Assembly: GCA_973895155.1 (NCBI GenBank)
Contig: OZ316893.1
Location: 14,508,001-14,572,000, forward strand
Length of the DNA: 64,000 nt
Direction: 5' to 3'
Source: Marsupella aquatica
Lineage: Eukaryota; Marchantiophyta
The notes beneath the pieces are model-generated. The model was not told where the DNA came from. It was given only the letters and a program-made list of their open reading frames with translations, and did no database searches. Shown in pieces: positions 10,959-22,733 of this stretch. Numbering within the stretch: position 1 is the stretch's first letter; every line of letters starts with the position of its first letter. Both the position numbers and the translations under genes were made by a program.

Positions 10959-13900
10959 ATGGCTCCAAGGTTGCCTCTTCACAACCCATTTAGGATTAGG
11001 CATCATGATTCTAAATTGTGGATGCGTGAACAAGCCCGGGCCGCCCAAGGTAGGAGTAGGAGGATGAGATGCCCATGCACACAGTGCCAAGGATTCAAGT
11101 CGTTGAGTTTGAACACTGTGCACCTTCACCTGCTGTGGCATGAAAGGCACCCTCGGTGGAGGGTTTGGAATGTACCAGCAGAAGAAGACTCCTCTGATGA
11201 AGAGTGGAGAGCTGACTTTGTGGATTCTAATACAGCTAGGCGTAGAGACTACGTAGAGCAGGACATAGACTGTGCAGAGGATGGTCCTGGGGTCCAACAT
11301 GAGAACGTGGATGACCAAGATGGAGAGGCAGAGGCAGTCATTGAGGACGGTGGGATGGATGTCCCAAGAATGGTTCAAGAGATTTTTGAAGACCTTGATG
11401 CTTTTTACGACACAGTGGAATCAGAAGAGGACAATGAACCGCAGCCACACATTGGCGACGGCCAAGCTGAACCTGACTTTGACATTGGGGAAGGTGCAGC
11501 AGAGAGGGAGTGGGTGTTTGGGGGCCCAAAACACATCAAAGAAGCTTGCATTCCTATCTACGAGGGGTCGAACTGCTCCAAGCTGGGTTTTGTCGTGTTG
11601 TTGTTGAACATCTGTGGCAATCACAATGTTCCCAATATATTTGTGACAGAGTTGTTGACCTTCCTGCGCCGAAATGTGTTACCAGATGGTAATTCAATTC
11701 CAAAAAATATGTACGAGGCTAGGAAATTGATGTCTAACCTTGGGCTGAACTATGTGTCTATTGACGCATGCCCTGATGGGTGTGTTCTCTTTCGCAAAGA
11801 GCATGCAGATAAATTGACATGCCCTCATTGTGGTAAGCACAGGTACAAGAATGTAGGGAAATGTACACACCCTGCCAAGGTTCTTCGTCATTTTCCTCTC
11901 ATTCCTAGACTACAACGTCTATTTAGATGCCCTGCCATTTCCAAGCTGATGACATGGACTCTTGATAACAAGAGCAATGATGGCCTGCAGCGTCACATTG
12001 GAGATTCCAACCATTGGAAATTTGTTGATGAGAGGTGGCCACAGTTTGCTGCAGAGAAGCGGAACTTTCGATTTGGTCTATCACTGGATGGAGTAAACCC
12101 ATTTGGAGACAAAAACAACCGTTATTCATGTTGGCCGGTTACGTTGCTAAATTACAACCTTCCCCCATGGATGACTACAAAGAGGTTTTTTGTCATGATG
12201 GTGTTGTTAATCCCTGGACCAGCTTCTGTGACCGAGCAATTCATAGATATCATGTTGGCTCCAGCAGTGGAAGAGTGGAAGACTTTGTGGATAGAAGGGG
12301 TGTTAACCCATGATGTTCTGAAGGGGCTTCTTCGACCCAGCCCCTTTAGACTGCATGCAATTTGTTTGCTGGATATAGCAGATTACCCAGGCCATGGCAT
12401 CATATCTGGACGAGTGACAAAGGGCTATGTGGGGTGCACACCATGTGGAAAAAATGTGACAAGTGAGTGGTCGCATGCCCTGCACAGTATGAAATTTCAG
12501 GGGCATAGAAGGTATCTGCCTGTTGATCATCCTTACAGGCACACACGGTCTCAAATTGCACACTTCAACAACAAAACAGAGCTTCGTGGCCCACCACAGA
12601 GGGTCACCAGAGAGCAAGTCCTGAGGTGGGCAGCCAGGAAGGTTGATTGGGACAAGAGAAGTGCCACTGATCGAGAACCTGAGGATCCAGTGGTGAAACA
12701 CGGTGTGAAAAGACAGACCTTGATGGACTTGGAGTTGGAGTACTGGAGGGTAATGTACTTAGCCTCCAGCCCCTGTATGATTGCAATTTTAGATTGGAGC
12801 AATGGTGGATTGATGTTGGTTACAATCCTCCTCTGTGGTTAATTAGTGTTTCTGTTGTTGAATTCTTTGCTTTGTGGAGTGCAGGAATTCGAGCCCAGCA
12901 AACACAATGTAGACGTCATGCACATTGAGAAAAATATTTGTGAGAGCTTGCTGAAGTTCTTGTCGGGTGAGAAAGATACAGGAGCAGTTCGAGCTGATAT
13001 GCAACAGAAGGGGATTCGCCCTCACCTTTGGTTGAAGCCCCATGCAAGCAATCCCAATGTACTTCTCAAGTTCCAAGCTCCCTATGTGTGCACACAGGAT
13101 GAATGGAAGACATTCTTGTATAGATTGAGCTGTCTGAAAGTGCCCTCTGGCTATGCTGGTGCCTTCAAGAAGCATATTACAAAGAATAAACTTGGCAGTA
13201 TGAAAACACATGACTACCATGTGTTGATGCAGCACATTCTGCCCCTATGCCTTAGAGGTCTCATGCAGAAACCAGTCCGTAATGTCATTCTTCGACTGTG
13301 CAATGTATTTCGCCGTATATGTGTGAAAGTGTGGGATCCCCAAGGATTGGAGCAGTTGAAGCAGGATGCTGCTTATGTCCTTTGTGACTTGGAGATATAC
13401 TTCCCCCCTGCTTTCTTTGATGTTATGACTCATCTCCTAATCCATGTGGTAGAAGAGCTAGGGCAGTATGGGCCAGTCAGTACCAGATGGATGTACCCTA
13501 TGGAGCGATACATGAAGTTGTTGAAAGGTCATGTGAGAACATACTACAGGCCAGAGGCTTCCATGGCATTGGGGTACATTAAGGATGAGACGTTGGGATT
13601 CCTAACAGAGTACATGGCTGGGTCTGGTGAAGCTATGACAAGAGTTTGGAAATCTGGTGAAGATGATGGAGTGAGTGGCGAGGTTGTTGAAGGTGTGGGA
13701 CGTGCTGTTCAGCTGCCTGTTGCAATTCGAGACAAGGCTCATTCATATGTGCTGGCAAACACAGAGCCTATGCAACCATGGTGGAGGTGAGTGATTGAAT
13801 TGACTTGTCTTTGTTGTGATGCTTCTTGTCTGTTCCAAGGGTGATCTTAGGTTGTCATGTGTTGTTTAGACCTAACTATGCCTGTACCTCATATTGCAGG

Positions 13901-14659
13901 GAATATGATATGCAAAAAGCTGCACACTCTGGGCAGCAGGATCCCTTCCCACAGTTCGAGCAGTGGATTCGGGTGACAATTCGAGAGCATAGTAGACATC
14001 ACCCAGATATGGAGAAGGATTTGTATCTTCTATCTGTGCCACCGCGATTGTCTATTCTGACCTACAAACGGATGAGAGCTTATGGAAATCATTATCGAGT
14101 GAGGGATGAGCAGGGTGACCATTGTGTATCATATGATTGTGGTTTGATTTCTGTGTTTGAGCAGAGAACCTCTGAAGAACAGAGGGGGTGGATGAAGATG
14201 GGTTACGTGGGGGAGTTGACCGACATTTGGGTGTTGAATTATGGTAACACAAGTGTCCCAGTGATATTGATGAAGGGATCATGGGTGAAATCAGAGTGGC
14301 AGAGACCAAGGGCCACCATGAAGCGTGATCATGATGGGTTCTTGTTGGCCAATTTTAGGTCCAGAGTACCAGAATGGTCTGAGCCTTTTGTTTTCCCTAG
14401 CCAAGTTGAACAGGCTTTCTTTGCAGATGTGGAGGAGTCACATGGCTGGAGGGTGGTATGCCATAGCCAAGCACGGAACAGGCGGATGGATGGAAGTAAA
14501 GTAGAGTTTAGTTTGGATGACCATGCTGCATTCGAGCATCCTAGTCATGAGACTGTACTTCCAACTCGGGCAGGGACTGACTACATCCCCTTAACATTGA
14601 GAGAGACATATGATGAACCTGGGAAAATGGAATATGATGAGGTTGATGATTTGCAATAG
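10959..14659 (+). CDS. TNP2-type CACTA transposase, three exons
   Basis: Exons 10959-12749, 12885-13786 and 13900-14659. Introns have GT-AG ends (GTAATG...GCAG and GTGAGT...GCAG) and join in frame. The N-terminus has a transposase-associated zinc-binding motif (CPCTQC with following H residues, about residues 30-70), then an acidic stretch. The TNP2 transposase core follows (CPHCGKHRYKN, then LSLDGVNPFGDKNNRYS and a PGPASVTEQFID segment). Exon 2 holds HNVDVMHIEKN, the junction to DUF4218 (HLLIHVVEELGQYGPVSTRW and GHVRTYYRPEASM). Exon 3 carries DUF4216 (DGFLLANFRSRVPEWSEPF then VEQAFFADVEE). This is the enzyme that cuts CACTA ends. No stop or shift is seen when spliced, so the gene could still be intact. 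The second intron also has an in-frame stop if retained. Confidence 0.9.
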
Positions 14660-14836
14660 GCAACAGCTGGCGATTGGCAAGTATGAGGTTGAGGATGACT
14701 ACGTGCACAGAGTCACAGAACGGGAATTGCTGCCTGGAATGATGTTTAGGATAGTTGGATATGCATGAAATTGATTGATACTTTGAATTTAGTGTGCTGA
14801 TTCTCCCTGTTTGGTTGTGGGTGCTGTGCAGAAGCT

Positions 14837-17800
14837 ATGGGGGAAGAGGGTGATGACATGGAGACAGACATGGGGCTTGGAGAGTGGGGTGAAGAGGAAA
14901 GATTGGATATGGATGGAGACCTAGATGCAGGGGGCTCACAGAAAAATGCACCTGTGCAAGATGCACAGGGCCCTCATCAAGTCCCAGGTAGGTGGGCAGC
15001 TAGAGAGAAATCACATAATCCATACCTTAGAAGGAGCCAGAGTTATTGGCAAGGGACGCCTGATAATTATGATGATGACTATGATGGAGCAGAAGATGGA
15101 TGGGATGAATATGAACACCCAGAGCGTGGTAGAGACGGGTACAGAGGGCAATGGAAAGGTGAGGAGGATGATTGGACAAGTAAGTGCCTTGTGCTAGTGA
15201 TTTTGTGATGGTAGTAGAGATTTAGCTCAATATGCACTTATCTGATGTGTAGCTAGGGCAAAGAGTTTATCTTACAGGTCCATGAGTGTGGCATGTACCT
15301 GTTGGTATGCAGACTCTGATTGGGACAATCACGAAAACAACAAAGGCCATCCACGTTCAGATAGGAGGCAATCATTCACAGGCGGGAGAAACGCCCCTAA
15401 TTCATCAAGACAAAGCAATAGGACAGGTGGTCCAGAACCATCTATGCACCAAGGGAGAGGTAACTTGGTCATTGCAGAATTGCTCCGAAGTCCATTGTAT
15501 ATTTGGCAGTGGGATTTATGATTCATACTTACCTAATGTAAGTGACTGTAAATGGATCCTGTAAATGTGCAGGGACTCCAGGGAGGTTTGGACAATGCAA
15601 TCCAGGCCGTGGGGGGAGATCAGGCCGTGGAGGGACCCCAAGCCGTGGGGGGACACCAGGCCGTGGAGGGACACCTAGTAGCGCTTCAGGGAGTACCAAG
15701 GCAGGAGACAGTAACAAATTTGGTAAAGTAGAAGTGAATTCCGAAGGTTGGATAACTCCCACATGTGATGGTAAGAACCGTTGGCATTCTGACCTAAGAG
15801 GAGAAGTATTGCGTTGGTTAGATTTGAGCATTACAGAGTTTAGGAGTCAGAACAAAGCTGATTGGGCTGCTATCTGCAAGGACATTCTTGAACGGTGGGA
15901 CTATGTTGGTAATGATGGTAAGGGCCCAGTTGAAGATTGCATATCAGATTATGCAATGAAGATTTTGAAACAAGAGAGGCATAGGTTGAAAAGGATGTGG
16001 ATAGACAATGGTTCTAACAGGAGAATGCCACCACCCCCATCATTGGAACTGGATCAATGGACACGGTTAATCAAAGGGTTCATGTCGGAGGCTGGACAGA
16101 GCAAGAGTGAACTAATGTCAAATGCTCGAGGCAAAGTGAAACACCTTTCACAAGCTGGGAGAGGAAGTTATGCTCCAGTGAAAGAACAATTGGTAAGGCA
16201 GTGACATGCCTGATAGTAAGCCTCAAACTTATCATCTTGCTACCATTATTACATTTTCATTGACAATCAACACTTGGTTTCATTCATATGTATGTTGATG
16301 TGGACTGCAGAAGAAATTGACAGGTGAAGAACCATCAGCACAAGAAGTGAGAGAGGAGTTCATGAAACAAAGGAGTGAGGTGACAAGTGTGACTTCCAAA
16401 CAGGTGATTATGTTGTAATTATGTATGTTCTGTGACTATTTGGCCTTGAGCATCAGAAAGAAATGTAGTAGGAAGTAAGCAACCAGTTCTTGGGGACAGT
16501 TATCTGAGATATGTAAGCTGTGTTATGATAGGGAACTGTTACAACTCTCACAGAGATGTGTGAACGGTTGAAGTCATTAGAGTGTGGACTCCCTCGAGTG
16601 GAAAGTAAATTGGCTGATCGTTTGGATATTGTGGAGGCATCTGTAGCGAACCTTCTTGCATCAGTGGAATCTAATTTCAAGCTTGTGATTGAAAAATTGG
16701 GTGGTTCCCAACCAAACAATGAGGGCAACATTGTACAAAGTGTGCCCTTGTTAACAAAAAAGGGAATTGGAAAATCTGACACAGGTATGGAAATGACACC
16801 AGCACATTGTTCATTGTGTCCTATGTTCAAATGTTAGAAGTAAGTTTTCATGAATTGAGTGAATGGTTTGAATGCAGGAAGAGTGGAGGCAGAGAAGGAC
16901 CCTGTAATCAGTAAGCAGAAGGGCAAGAAGGTTGCTGAGACAGGTAACCTGCTATGATCCAGTACATTACATTTGAAAAGTGCATGGAGTTTTGTGAAGC
17001 TTAAGCCGGTTGGAGGTAATCTTTTCTGTAAGAACTGGTTGGATGAACTGGGATCTGAAGTGACATCATGATTGATGTATCAGGTGATTCAAAGAGCAAT
17101 AATGAAGAAGATGTGCCCAGTGCCTCAGTGACCATAGCCAAGGAGGTATCAAGTAAGCTGATGCTTTAAATTCCTCTATATGAATGTTGAGCAACAATTC
17201 AGTGGTTAATAGATTCAACCTGAATATTGTGGTGTGTTTATTGATCAATAGAAGCAGACATGGAGCATATGGCAATGGCAAAGAAGGGGAAGAAGGCTGT
17301 TCATAATGGTAAGGAGATAGTGACAACTTTGTGGTTGGTGACATGTACATTTAGCACATGTGATGAGTGATTGACTTATGTTGGACATGACACTGAATTG
17401 TAGTTGATGCAGAGTTGACAGACTCTCAACCAAGTGGGAGTAGGGTGAAGCGACGTCGAAACTTGGGAGCAACATTGGATGCAAGTAAGATTGTAGATGC
17501 TTCAATTGAAGCAAGTACAATGTTGGCAGATACTGAGATGATGTCGCAGGGAAATCCTACTACACAATCAGAAGTGTCAAATATGGATGCAGATTCTTTG
17601 AAGAAGAGTGTAGCCAATTCTTGATCACCAGCACAAAACACTCGTGCCAAAGTCATGACTCGCAACCAAGGTATGAATAATGTCATGTATAAGCCACCCA
17701 GGAAAGCCAAGAAAAACAGCCAGGGTAAGGTGGAGGTGATAGCCACAGCAGAGCCAGTCCATAATCTTCTATCATGGGAGGATGACTCGCAGGTATGTGT

Positions 17801-17981
17801 GGGTACAGGCATTTTGCGACCGAATCATGCAAAATTCCATGGCAAAGTGGTCCCGGATGACCATGTAGTAGTGTTGTTGACTACAGTGATTGTATCTGAT
17901 TGTAATTTGCCATTTCCGAATAGAGACGATGATCCACCTCAGGAAATAATTGCAGATGCAGTAGGATCTCTTGTGCTCTAG
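14837..17981 (+). CDS. TNPA-like second gene of the CACTA element, multi-exon, one in-frame stop
   Basis: Exons that join in frame: 14837-15179, 15313-15459, 15573-16192, 16311-16403, 16556 to about 16782, and several short phase-1 exons before a last one from about 17403. The protein starts acidic. It then has a Gly-Arg-rich tandem repeat (GRGGTP, 15590-15690) and an En/Spm plant-transposase-type region (WHSDLRGEVLRWLDLS, then RWDYVGNDGKGPVEDC). A helical segment and Lys-rich KKGKK stretches follow. The C-terminus (LPFPNRDDDPPQEI then ADAVGSLVL) resembles the DUF8039 domain of plant transposon proteins. A TGA at 17622-17624 interrupts the last long exon, although the same frame stays open to 17981. 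In CACTA elements the second gene binds subterminal repeats. The assignment to that role is inference. Confidence 0.68.
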
Positions 17982-18499
17982 CCATCAGAGTGTGTTAGTC
18001 TGTAGTAACTGAATGCAAGTGTAGATAGAATCATGTGAATTGTGTCACATTTTGACATTGCCTTGGAAAGATCCAAGAAATATCTGTACCAGTTTTTCCA
18101 TTTGGTAAAAAGGATGAAGGAGACGTTGTGTGTGACATTGATATTTCTGAATTCTGTATGTATGAAACAAGTGATTGATGTCAAACTATGGCTCTATGGT
18201 GATTGTCTATGATACTTGAATCTATTTTATCATTTCAGTATTAGTGTGTATGGTATAGAGGAATACTTTGTGACCTTCTTTGTAGTCTATGAAGTTTGAA
18301 TCTGTGAATTCATATTAGTGTGGTGAACTTATAGAGTGAGTTCATTCCAAGTACACAATAAAACATGAATGCAATATGTTATTTGTGCACAAGAGTGGGT
18401 TCATTCCAAGTAGTATAGTGGGGTCTTCATCACTCATATCCAGTTGACATGAAAGACTTATACATACCCCACAAAGTATATTTAAAGACTACCCTCCAT

Positions 18500-18777
18500 A
18501 ACCTTTTTAGTCGTTCCCAACGACTCATCATCGCAGCCCATAAAAGACTGAAAACGACTCACCAAAGCTACCCACACAAAGACTAAAATAGACTGAAAAT
18601 CCAGTCTATTAAACGACTTATAAACCAGTTCTATAAAGGACTCAGTTGATTATAGTAACAAAACATACGACTCGCAGTCCTATAAAGGACTGGAGTCCTT
18701 CCCAGTCGTTTCCAAGTCGTATACGGTACTGAATAGTCGTTTAATGGGGTCTAAATACCCCCCGGTTTCTACTAGTG
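18500..18777. repeat. CACTA subterminal repeats and terminal inverted repeat
   Basis: Many copies of AACGACT/AGTCGTT and AAAGACT/AGTCCTT occur in both directions, followed by the terminal CTACTAGTG. This is the expected structure of a CACTA end where the accessory protein binds. Confidence 0.85.
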
Positions 18778-19877
18778 TTGTAAGAAAATTTGCAATTAAA
18801 TCCAGGCCTGAACACTTGCTTCCAATCAAATTTCTCCTCAGTGGTGATTCCTGCAAAGATTATCTCCTCCATACCACAACTGAAAAGTAAGCCCTCTGGA
18901 ACTGGTGTATCACTCCGTCGATAGCTCCCGTAGTCGACGTGTATGTCCATTCCCTTTTCATGTTGCAATTTCCTAAGGGCACTCAAAATGTTTGCAGCAA
19001 GTGGCCCCGGATGCACAGTCATGACAACAACAATTGTTGGATTTCTTGGAAGATCCACAATGTATTGCAGTAATGCAATAATTTCAGCATCGGTCCAAAC
19101 ATGTTGTCGGAGCCTACTGAAGTCAACAATGGCAAGAGGACACAAAGGCGAAGGCTCTTGTAGCATTTCTGGAACGGTCGTCTTCATCAAATTCTCACTA
19201 AAAAATGTCAAGAAAGGCTCCGTGCGAGAACGACCAATCCCACCAAATTCTTTACAATACAACCCATCTAGTCTGACCATCAGACTTTGTGGGAAACTCT
19301 CCTTGACCACATTCTTCTTCAATGAATTGTTGAGGTAAACCTCACCCGCTGCTCTCCTCAATTTTGTCATCTCAAGCTCAGATTTCAAGGAAGGCAACAA
19401 TATCACCAGAGACTCCCAAGATGTGCCAACAGGAAACTTCTCACGATACTTTTCCACGAAATAGCCAATAATGACTGTTCTCAATTTGGACATTATCTTG
19501 ATTGTAAGGGCCAAGTCTCCCATTGCGACAAGCTCTGATTTGTTGGTGATATCCTTCTTCAGCAAGACACGCTCCTCTTCAATGTCCTTCAAGATCTCAA
19601 TTATCTGTTTGCTACTAATCTCTCCTTCAAAGCATCGAAAGGTACCGGGAGTGATCAATTTTGGGGGTCTTGGCCCTCCATACCCACCAGCCCCGTCTTG
19701 GAGCTTCCCACTCAACCATTTTGCACACACGTTCCGCCATAATTCAAAGAGCTCATCTTCGGCAAAAAGTAACCAATAAATGCTCTTTAGGCTTGACTTC
19801 CCCATTGTAACCTTTGCCAGGGCAAACCAATCCTGCATATCCAATGGACTTGACATTAGTTTCAGGGTACAATGCAT
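18778..19877 (-). pseudogene. Unrecognised gene, 3' part, truncated by CACTA insertion
   Basis: An open frame of about 366 host residues on the minus strand; its last dozen codons (to 18741) run into the CACTA terminus, so the true C-terminus is separated and lies outside the window. An exon start is likely at 19832 (ATATGCAG before GATTGG). Visible features: a WFALAKVTMGKSSLKSIYW segment, a charged helical region (DIEEERVLLKKDI), and a mixed beta/alpha C-terminal part (NPTIVVVMTVHPGPLAANIL) that has the look of a Rossmann-like fold. I do not recognise the family. It continues the frame at 20044-21663 in the same direction, and the two probably belong to one gene with an intron between them, but I could not find an intron that joins both frames without doubt. 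Confidence 0.5.
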
Positions 19878-20043
19878 ATGTTAGAAAATTTATACCTATG
19901 TTTGAAACAGGCTAAGCCACCTCGCCCCAAGGGTGTGGCGAACCTCTACATCTAACCGCAATTGACTGAAACGGAACTAGGGAATTATTCTTAGAGAGAC
20001 TAGTCTAGGTTGCCTCGCCCTGAGGGCGAGGAAAACATTTGCT

Positions 20044-21663
20044 TTAATCTTCTAACCAAGGAAAATAAGAAAAGGCAGCCTCGCCCTTGGGGCAAGGCAA
20101 ACCTCTACCATTGACAATCTTTAAACAAAGCGGATCAAGAATAGTTTGCGTTGCTCTAACATGTACCTGATAGTTTTTCCTGTCTATATTTTGATTGGTC
20201 CCAATCCCTGGACGCGGCGGTTTCCTGCACTCCTCAAACTGCCTTCGTGCATGAACAATAGTCTCTAAAAAACAAGACTTAAATTGCATAGTATCATTGA
20301 CAGCATTCGATAAACTTGAATGCTCAACCAAAATTGTCTTTGGAGTGAGGTCAGATAGGATCCTTGCTTTCCTATACTTTAGTTTGTTGGCAAGATCTGT
20401 CAGCTTGGCGTCAGTCTCGGCCCACCCTTGGATCCATTGGGCAGCTCTTGCAGAATGCTGGCCACTGATGGCAAGGAATTGGATCTCATGCTTCTTCACA
20501 CCAATCAAAAACTCTTTCCTATCCTGAGGTGTGTTGTCATAATGAAGCAACTGTTTAGTGCTCTCGCGATACGGAATCAAATCAGCAACTTGTGGTTCCT
20601 GTCCAGGGTTTTTCATCATAGACTTTGATATCTCCATTGCATGCGAAAGATTGAACATTCGATATACAAAAATGGCCGATGGCGGATTAATACTTTTTAC
20701 AGGAATATCAAAAACTTCGCGGATGCCAAAAGTATAATACTGCTCAATATTACGCAAAACCTCTTGGCCTTTGAGCACATCATCTTCTTTGGGTCCTTCT
20801 GTCGGACACATATCATCCTCTGGATGCAAGACAAAGTTTGAAGTTGACCCTGACATTGGTTTTGATTTTGCAACCTTTGCCTTCTTTGTTTGCTTTTTTT
20901 GGGGGCCCTCATCGTCTTCATTTTTTTTAGCCATCTTCTTACGGCGTGAACTCCCAGATTGTTTCTCTTGTTGAACAACCGGCTCTTGAAGCTTTCGTTT
21001 CTTCTCTGTCTTTGATTGCACACTTCTTTCCACTGTCTTCTTTCTCTCCTTTGCCTTATGCTTTGCTTCTTTTTTCTTCATCTCTGAAATCCACGTCCGG
21101 CACGCGGCCTCTTGAAACTCTGGACAAAAAATGAAACTCTTGTCGATTGCTTGCTCGTATGAAAAATGTGCCTTATCAATCATCCTTTGGACTATCCAAG
21201 TAGACGGAGGGTCCACACTGTCCGCATTGTCATGCATGTGCTTCTTTACGTAGAGAAATCCAAACACTAGGTCAACTCCACTTATTTGAGAACGCGTCTT
21301 CTCAAACATCTGATCAATTGTTACTCCATCTGGGAAGAATCCCATATCAGCTACGCTTATCTCCAATCGAGCCATCCACTCAACATTCAGTAAAGTCAAG
21401 TAGAGTTTTATTGGCACTAGAAGTCTCATCCACTGAGATTTCTCATTGGACTCAACAATAATCGTTGCATTGCGGTTGTTGTCCGTGTTCACAAGGACGA
21501 CTGGACCTAGAGTAACAATTGTCTTGCGGTCATTCAATTGACTTGTGAGGCCCTTGAAACAAATCAAGAGACTGCCTTCCGCCGACACCCCAACTTCTAG
21601 TGCCCATCTAAATCCTGGAGTATCTTGGTCAGGGAAAACAAAGTCCTTGATATCCTCGTCCAT
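20044..21663 (-). CDS. Unrecognised protein with Lys-rich middle and ParB-like motif
   Basis: About 539 residues from ATG at 21663. The first 180 residues are a mixed alpha/beta region. Residues about 190-270 are strongly basic (KKKEAKHKAKERKK; RRKKMAKK), a likely nuclear localisation signal. Residues about 310-460 contain FDIPVKSINPP, FVYRMFN and ISGQHSARAAQW, an arrangement like the ParB/Srx nuclease fold (GxHR..A-type box), though this is a weak match. The end of the frame runs through a GC-rich palindrome (about 20075-20100) of the kind scattered in the neighbouring introns, so the true exon may stop earlier at an AATG/GTAGAGG donor. A further upstream exon may exist at 22445-22613. Function unknown. 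It faces a decayed transposase-like gene at 24304. Confidence 0.5.
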   Translation of the reverse strand: MDEDIKDFVFPDQDTPGFRWALEVGVSAEGSLLICFKGLTSQLNDRKTIVTLGPVVLVNTDNNRNATIIVESNEKSQWMRLLVPIKLYLTLLNVEWMARLEISVADMGFFPDGVTIDQMFEKTRSQISGVDLVFGFLYVKKHMHDNADSVDPPSTWIVQRMIDKAHFSYEQAIDKSFIFCPEFQEAACRTWISEMKKKEAKHKAKERKKTVERSVQSKTEKKRKLQEPVVQQEKQSGSSRRKKMAKKNEDDEGPQKKQTKKAKVAKSKPMSGSTSNFVLHPEDDMCPTEGPKEDDVLKGQEVLRNIEQYYTFGIREVFDIPVKSINPPSAIFVYRMFNLSHAMEISKSMMKNPGQEPQVADLIPYRESTKQLLHYDNTPQDRKEFLIGVKKHEIQFLAISGQHSARAAQWIQGWAETDAKLTDLANKLKYRKARILSDLTPKTILVEHSSLSNAVNDTMQFKSCFLETIVHARRQFEECRKPPRPGIGTNQNIDRKNYQVHVRATQTILDPLCLKIVNGRGLPCPKGEAAFSYFPWLED

Positions 21664-21883
21664 AATATTTAACTCCGGCTTCTCAAGATTTTTTCCTGGT
21701 AAGAAACATTGAAAACAAAATGGTCAGCATCATATTTTTAACATTGACATGTGGAAAACTTTCAAGGTGCCTCGCCCTTGGGGCGATGCGACAAATAGAA
21801 GATTGCAAAATCTTCTTTGCTCCTAATTAGCCCTGCCACCTCATCCAAGCAATCAAACATTATTTAGGAATGCAGACGATATC

Positions 21884-22229
21884 GCCTCGCCCCAAGGGCG
21901 AGGCAACTTCTAGGAAAGCAAACAATATTTAGGAATGCAGACAACGTCGCCTCGCCCCAAGGGCGAGGCAACTTCTGGAAAGCAGACAACATTTAGGAAT
22001 GCAGAGGACATCGCCTCGCCCCAAGGGCGAGGCAACTTCTGGGAAAGCAGACAACATTTAGGAATGTAGAGGACATCGCCTCACCCCAAGGGCGAGGCAA
22101 CTTTTGGGAATGCAGACAACATTTAGGAATGCAGATAACATCGCCTCGCCCCAAGGGCGAGGCAACTTCTGGGAATGCAGACTACATTTGAGGAATGCAG
22201 ACGACATTGCCTCGCCCCAAGAGCGAGGC
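21884..22229. repeat. 65-bp tandem array with GC-rich hairpins
   Basis: Six copies at a spacing of 64-66 bases (hairpin starts 21884, 21949, 22013, 22078, 22143 and 22209). Each carries a palindrome with arms GCCTCGCCC / GGGCGAGGC and a CAA loop, followed by an AT-rich linker (ACATTTAGGAATGCAGA). Single diverged copies of the palindrome stand at about 19922, 20012, 20081, 21771 and 22325, one of them inside an open frame. Confidence 0.9.
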
Positions 22230-22444
22230 AAAAAATAGAATATAGCTAAAGATCCTTTATTAATGTAAGATACAAGGTCCAATACGCCTTCCGAGCAACA
22301 AGAAATCTAGAATGAAGTAGACGTCGCCTCGACCTTGGGGCGAGGCGACTGCAAAGGAATATAGAAATTTTCCTAATAAGAAGTTTGAAATCCAAATTAA
22401 AGTAAAGTTGGCGAGGCAAGAAGTTGAAGCAGGTGGTGCCTTAC

Positions 22445-22613
22445 ATGGAAAAGTTAACTGGGCTTTCTTTGACGCCTCCAACGCATTGTTAACCAATTTT
22501 TGGACATCTGGGTCTTCAGGGTCATATTCATACAGAGAGTTATAATTGAAGTTCAATGACTCTTGAGAACTGGCGGAGGTGGTGGAAGCTTCAGAACTGG
22601 AGGAAGTAGACAT
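22445..22613 (-). CDS. Possible first exon of the ParB-like gene
   Basis: ATG at 22613 opens a Ser-rich, acidic peptide (MSTSSSSEASTTSASSQ, then YEYDPEDPDVQKLVNNALEASKKAQL) ending at a GTAAGG donor. It looks like a coding N-terminus. Direct splicing to the GTTTCTTACCAG acceptor near 21700 gives a TGA, so either another exon lies between or this is a separate decayed piece. Confidence 0.35.
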
Positions 22614-22733
22614 TGTAAGGGGCGAGTGAGATTTAAGATGACATGTGGCAGCAATGGAGAATGCCACAGGCTGCAAGAGGGCACTAACAGGCAAACAATG
22701 ATCGAGGGAGCGACCCAAAAGGGAAGGGAGCAA

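Larger units (their letters stand above)
10608..18777 (+). mobile_element. CACTA (En/Spm) DNA transposon, right part
   Basis: The right end is ...CCGGTTTCTACTAGTG at 18777, the complement of a CACTAGTAGAAACCGG terminus. The last 280 bases (about 18500-18777) are packed with AGTCGT/ACGACT and TATAAAGGACT motifs in both orientations, typical subterminal binding sites for a CACTA accessory protein. Two genes lie inside: a TNP2-type transposase and a TNPA-like gene. No CACTA start is visible at left; the young gypsy element abuts at 10607, so the left end must lie beyond that element. The likely 3-base target duplication is TTG (18778-18780). Confidence 0.87.
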
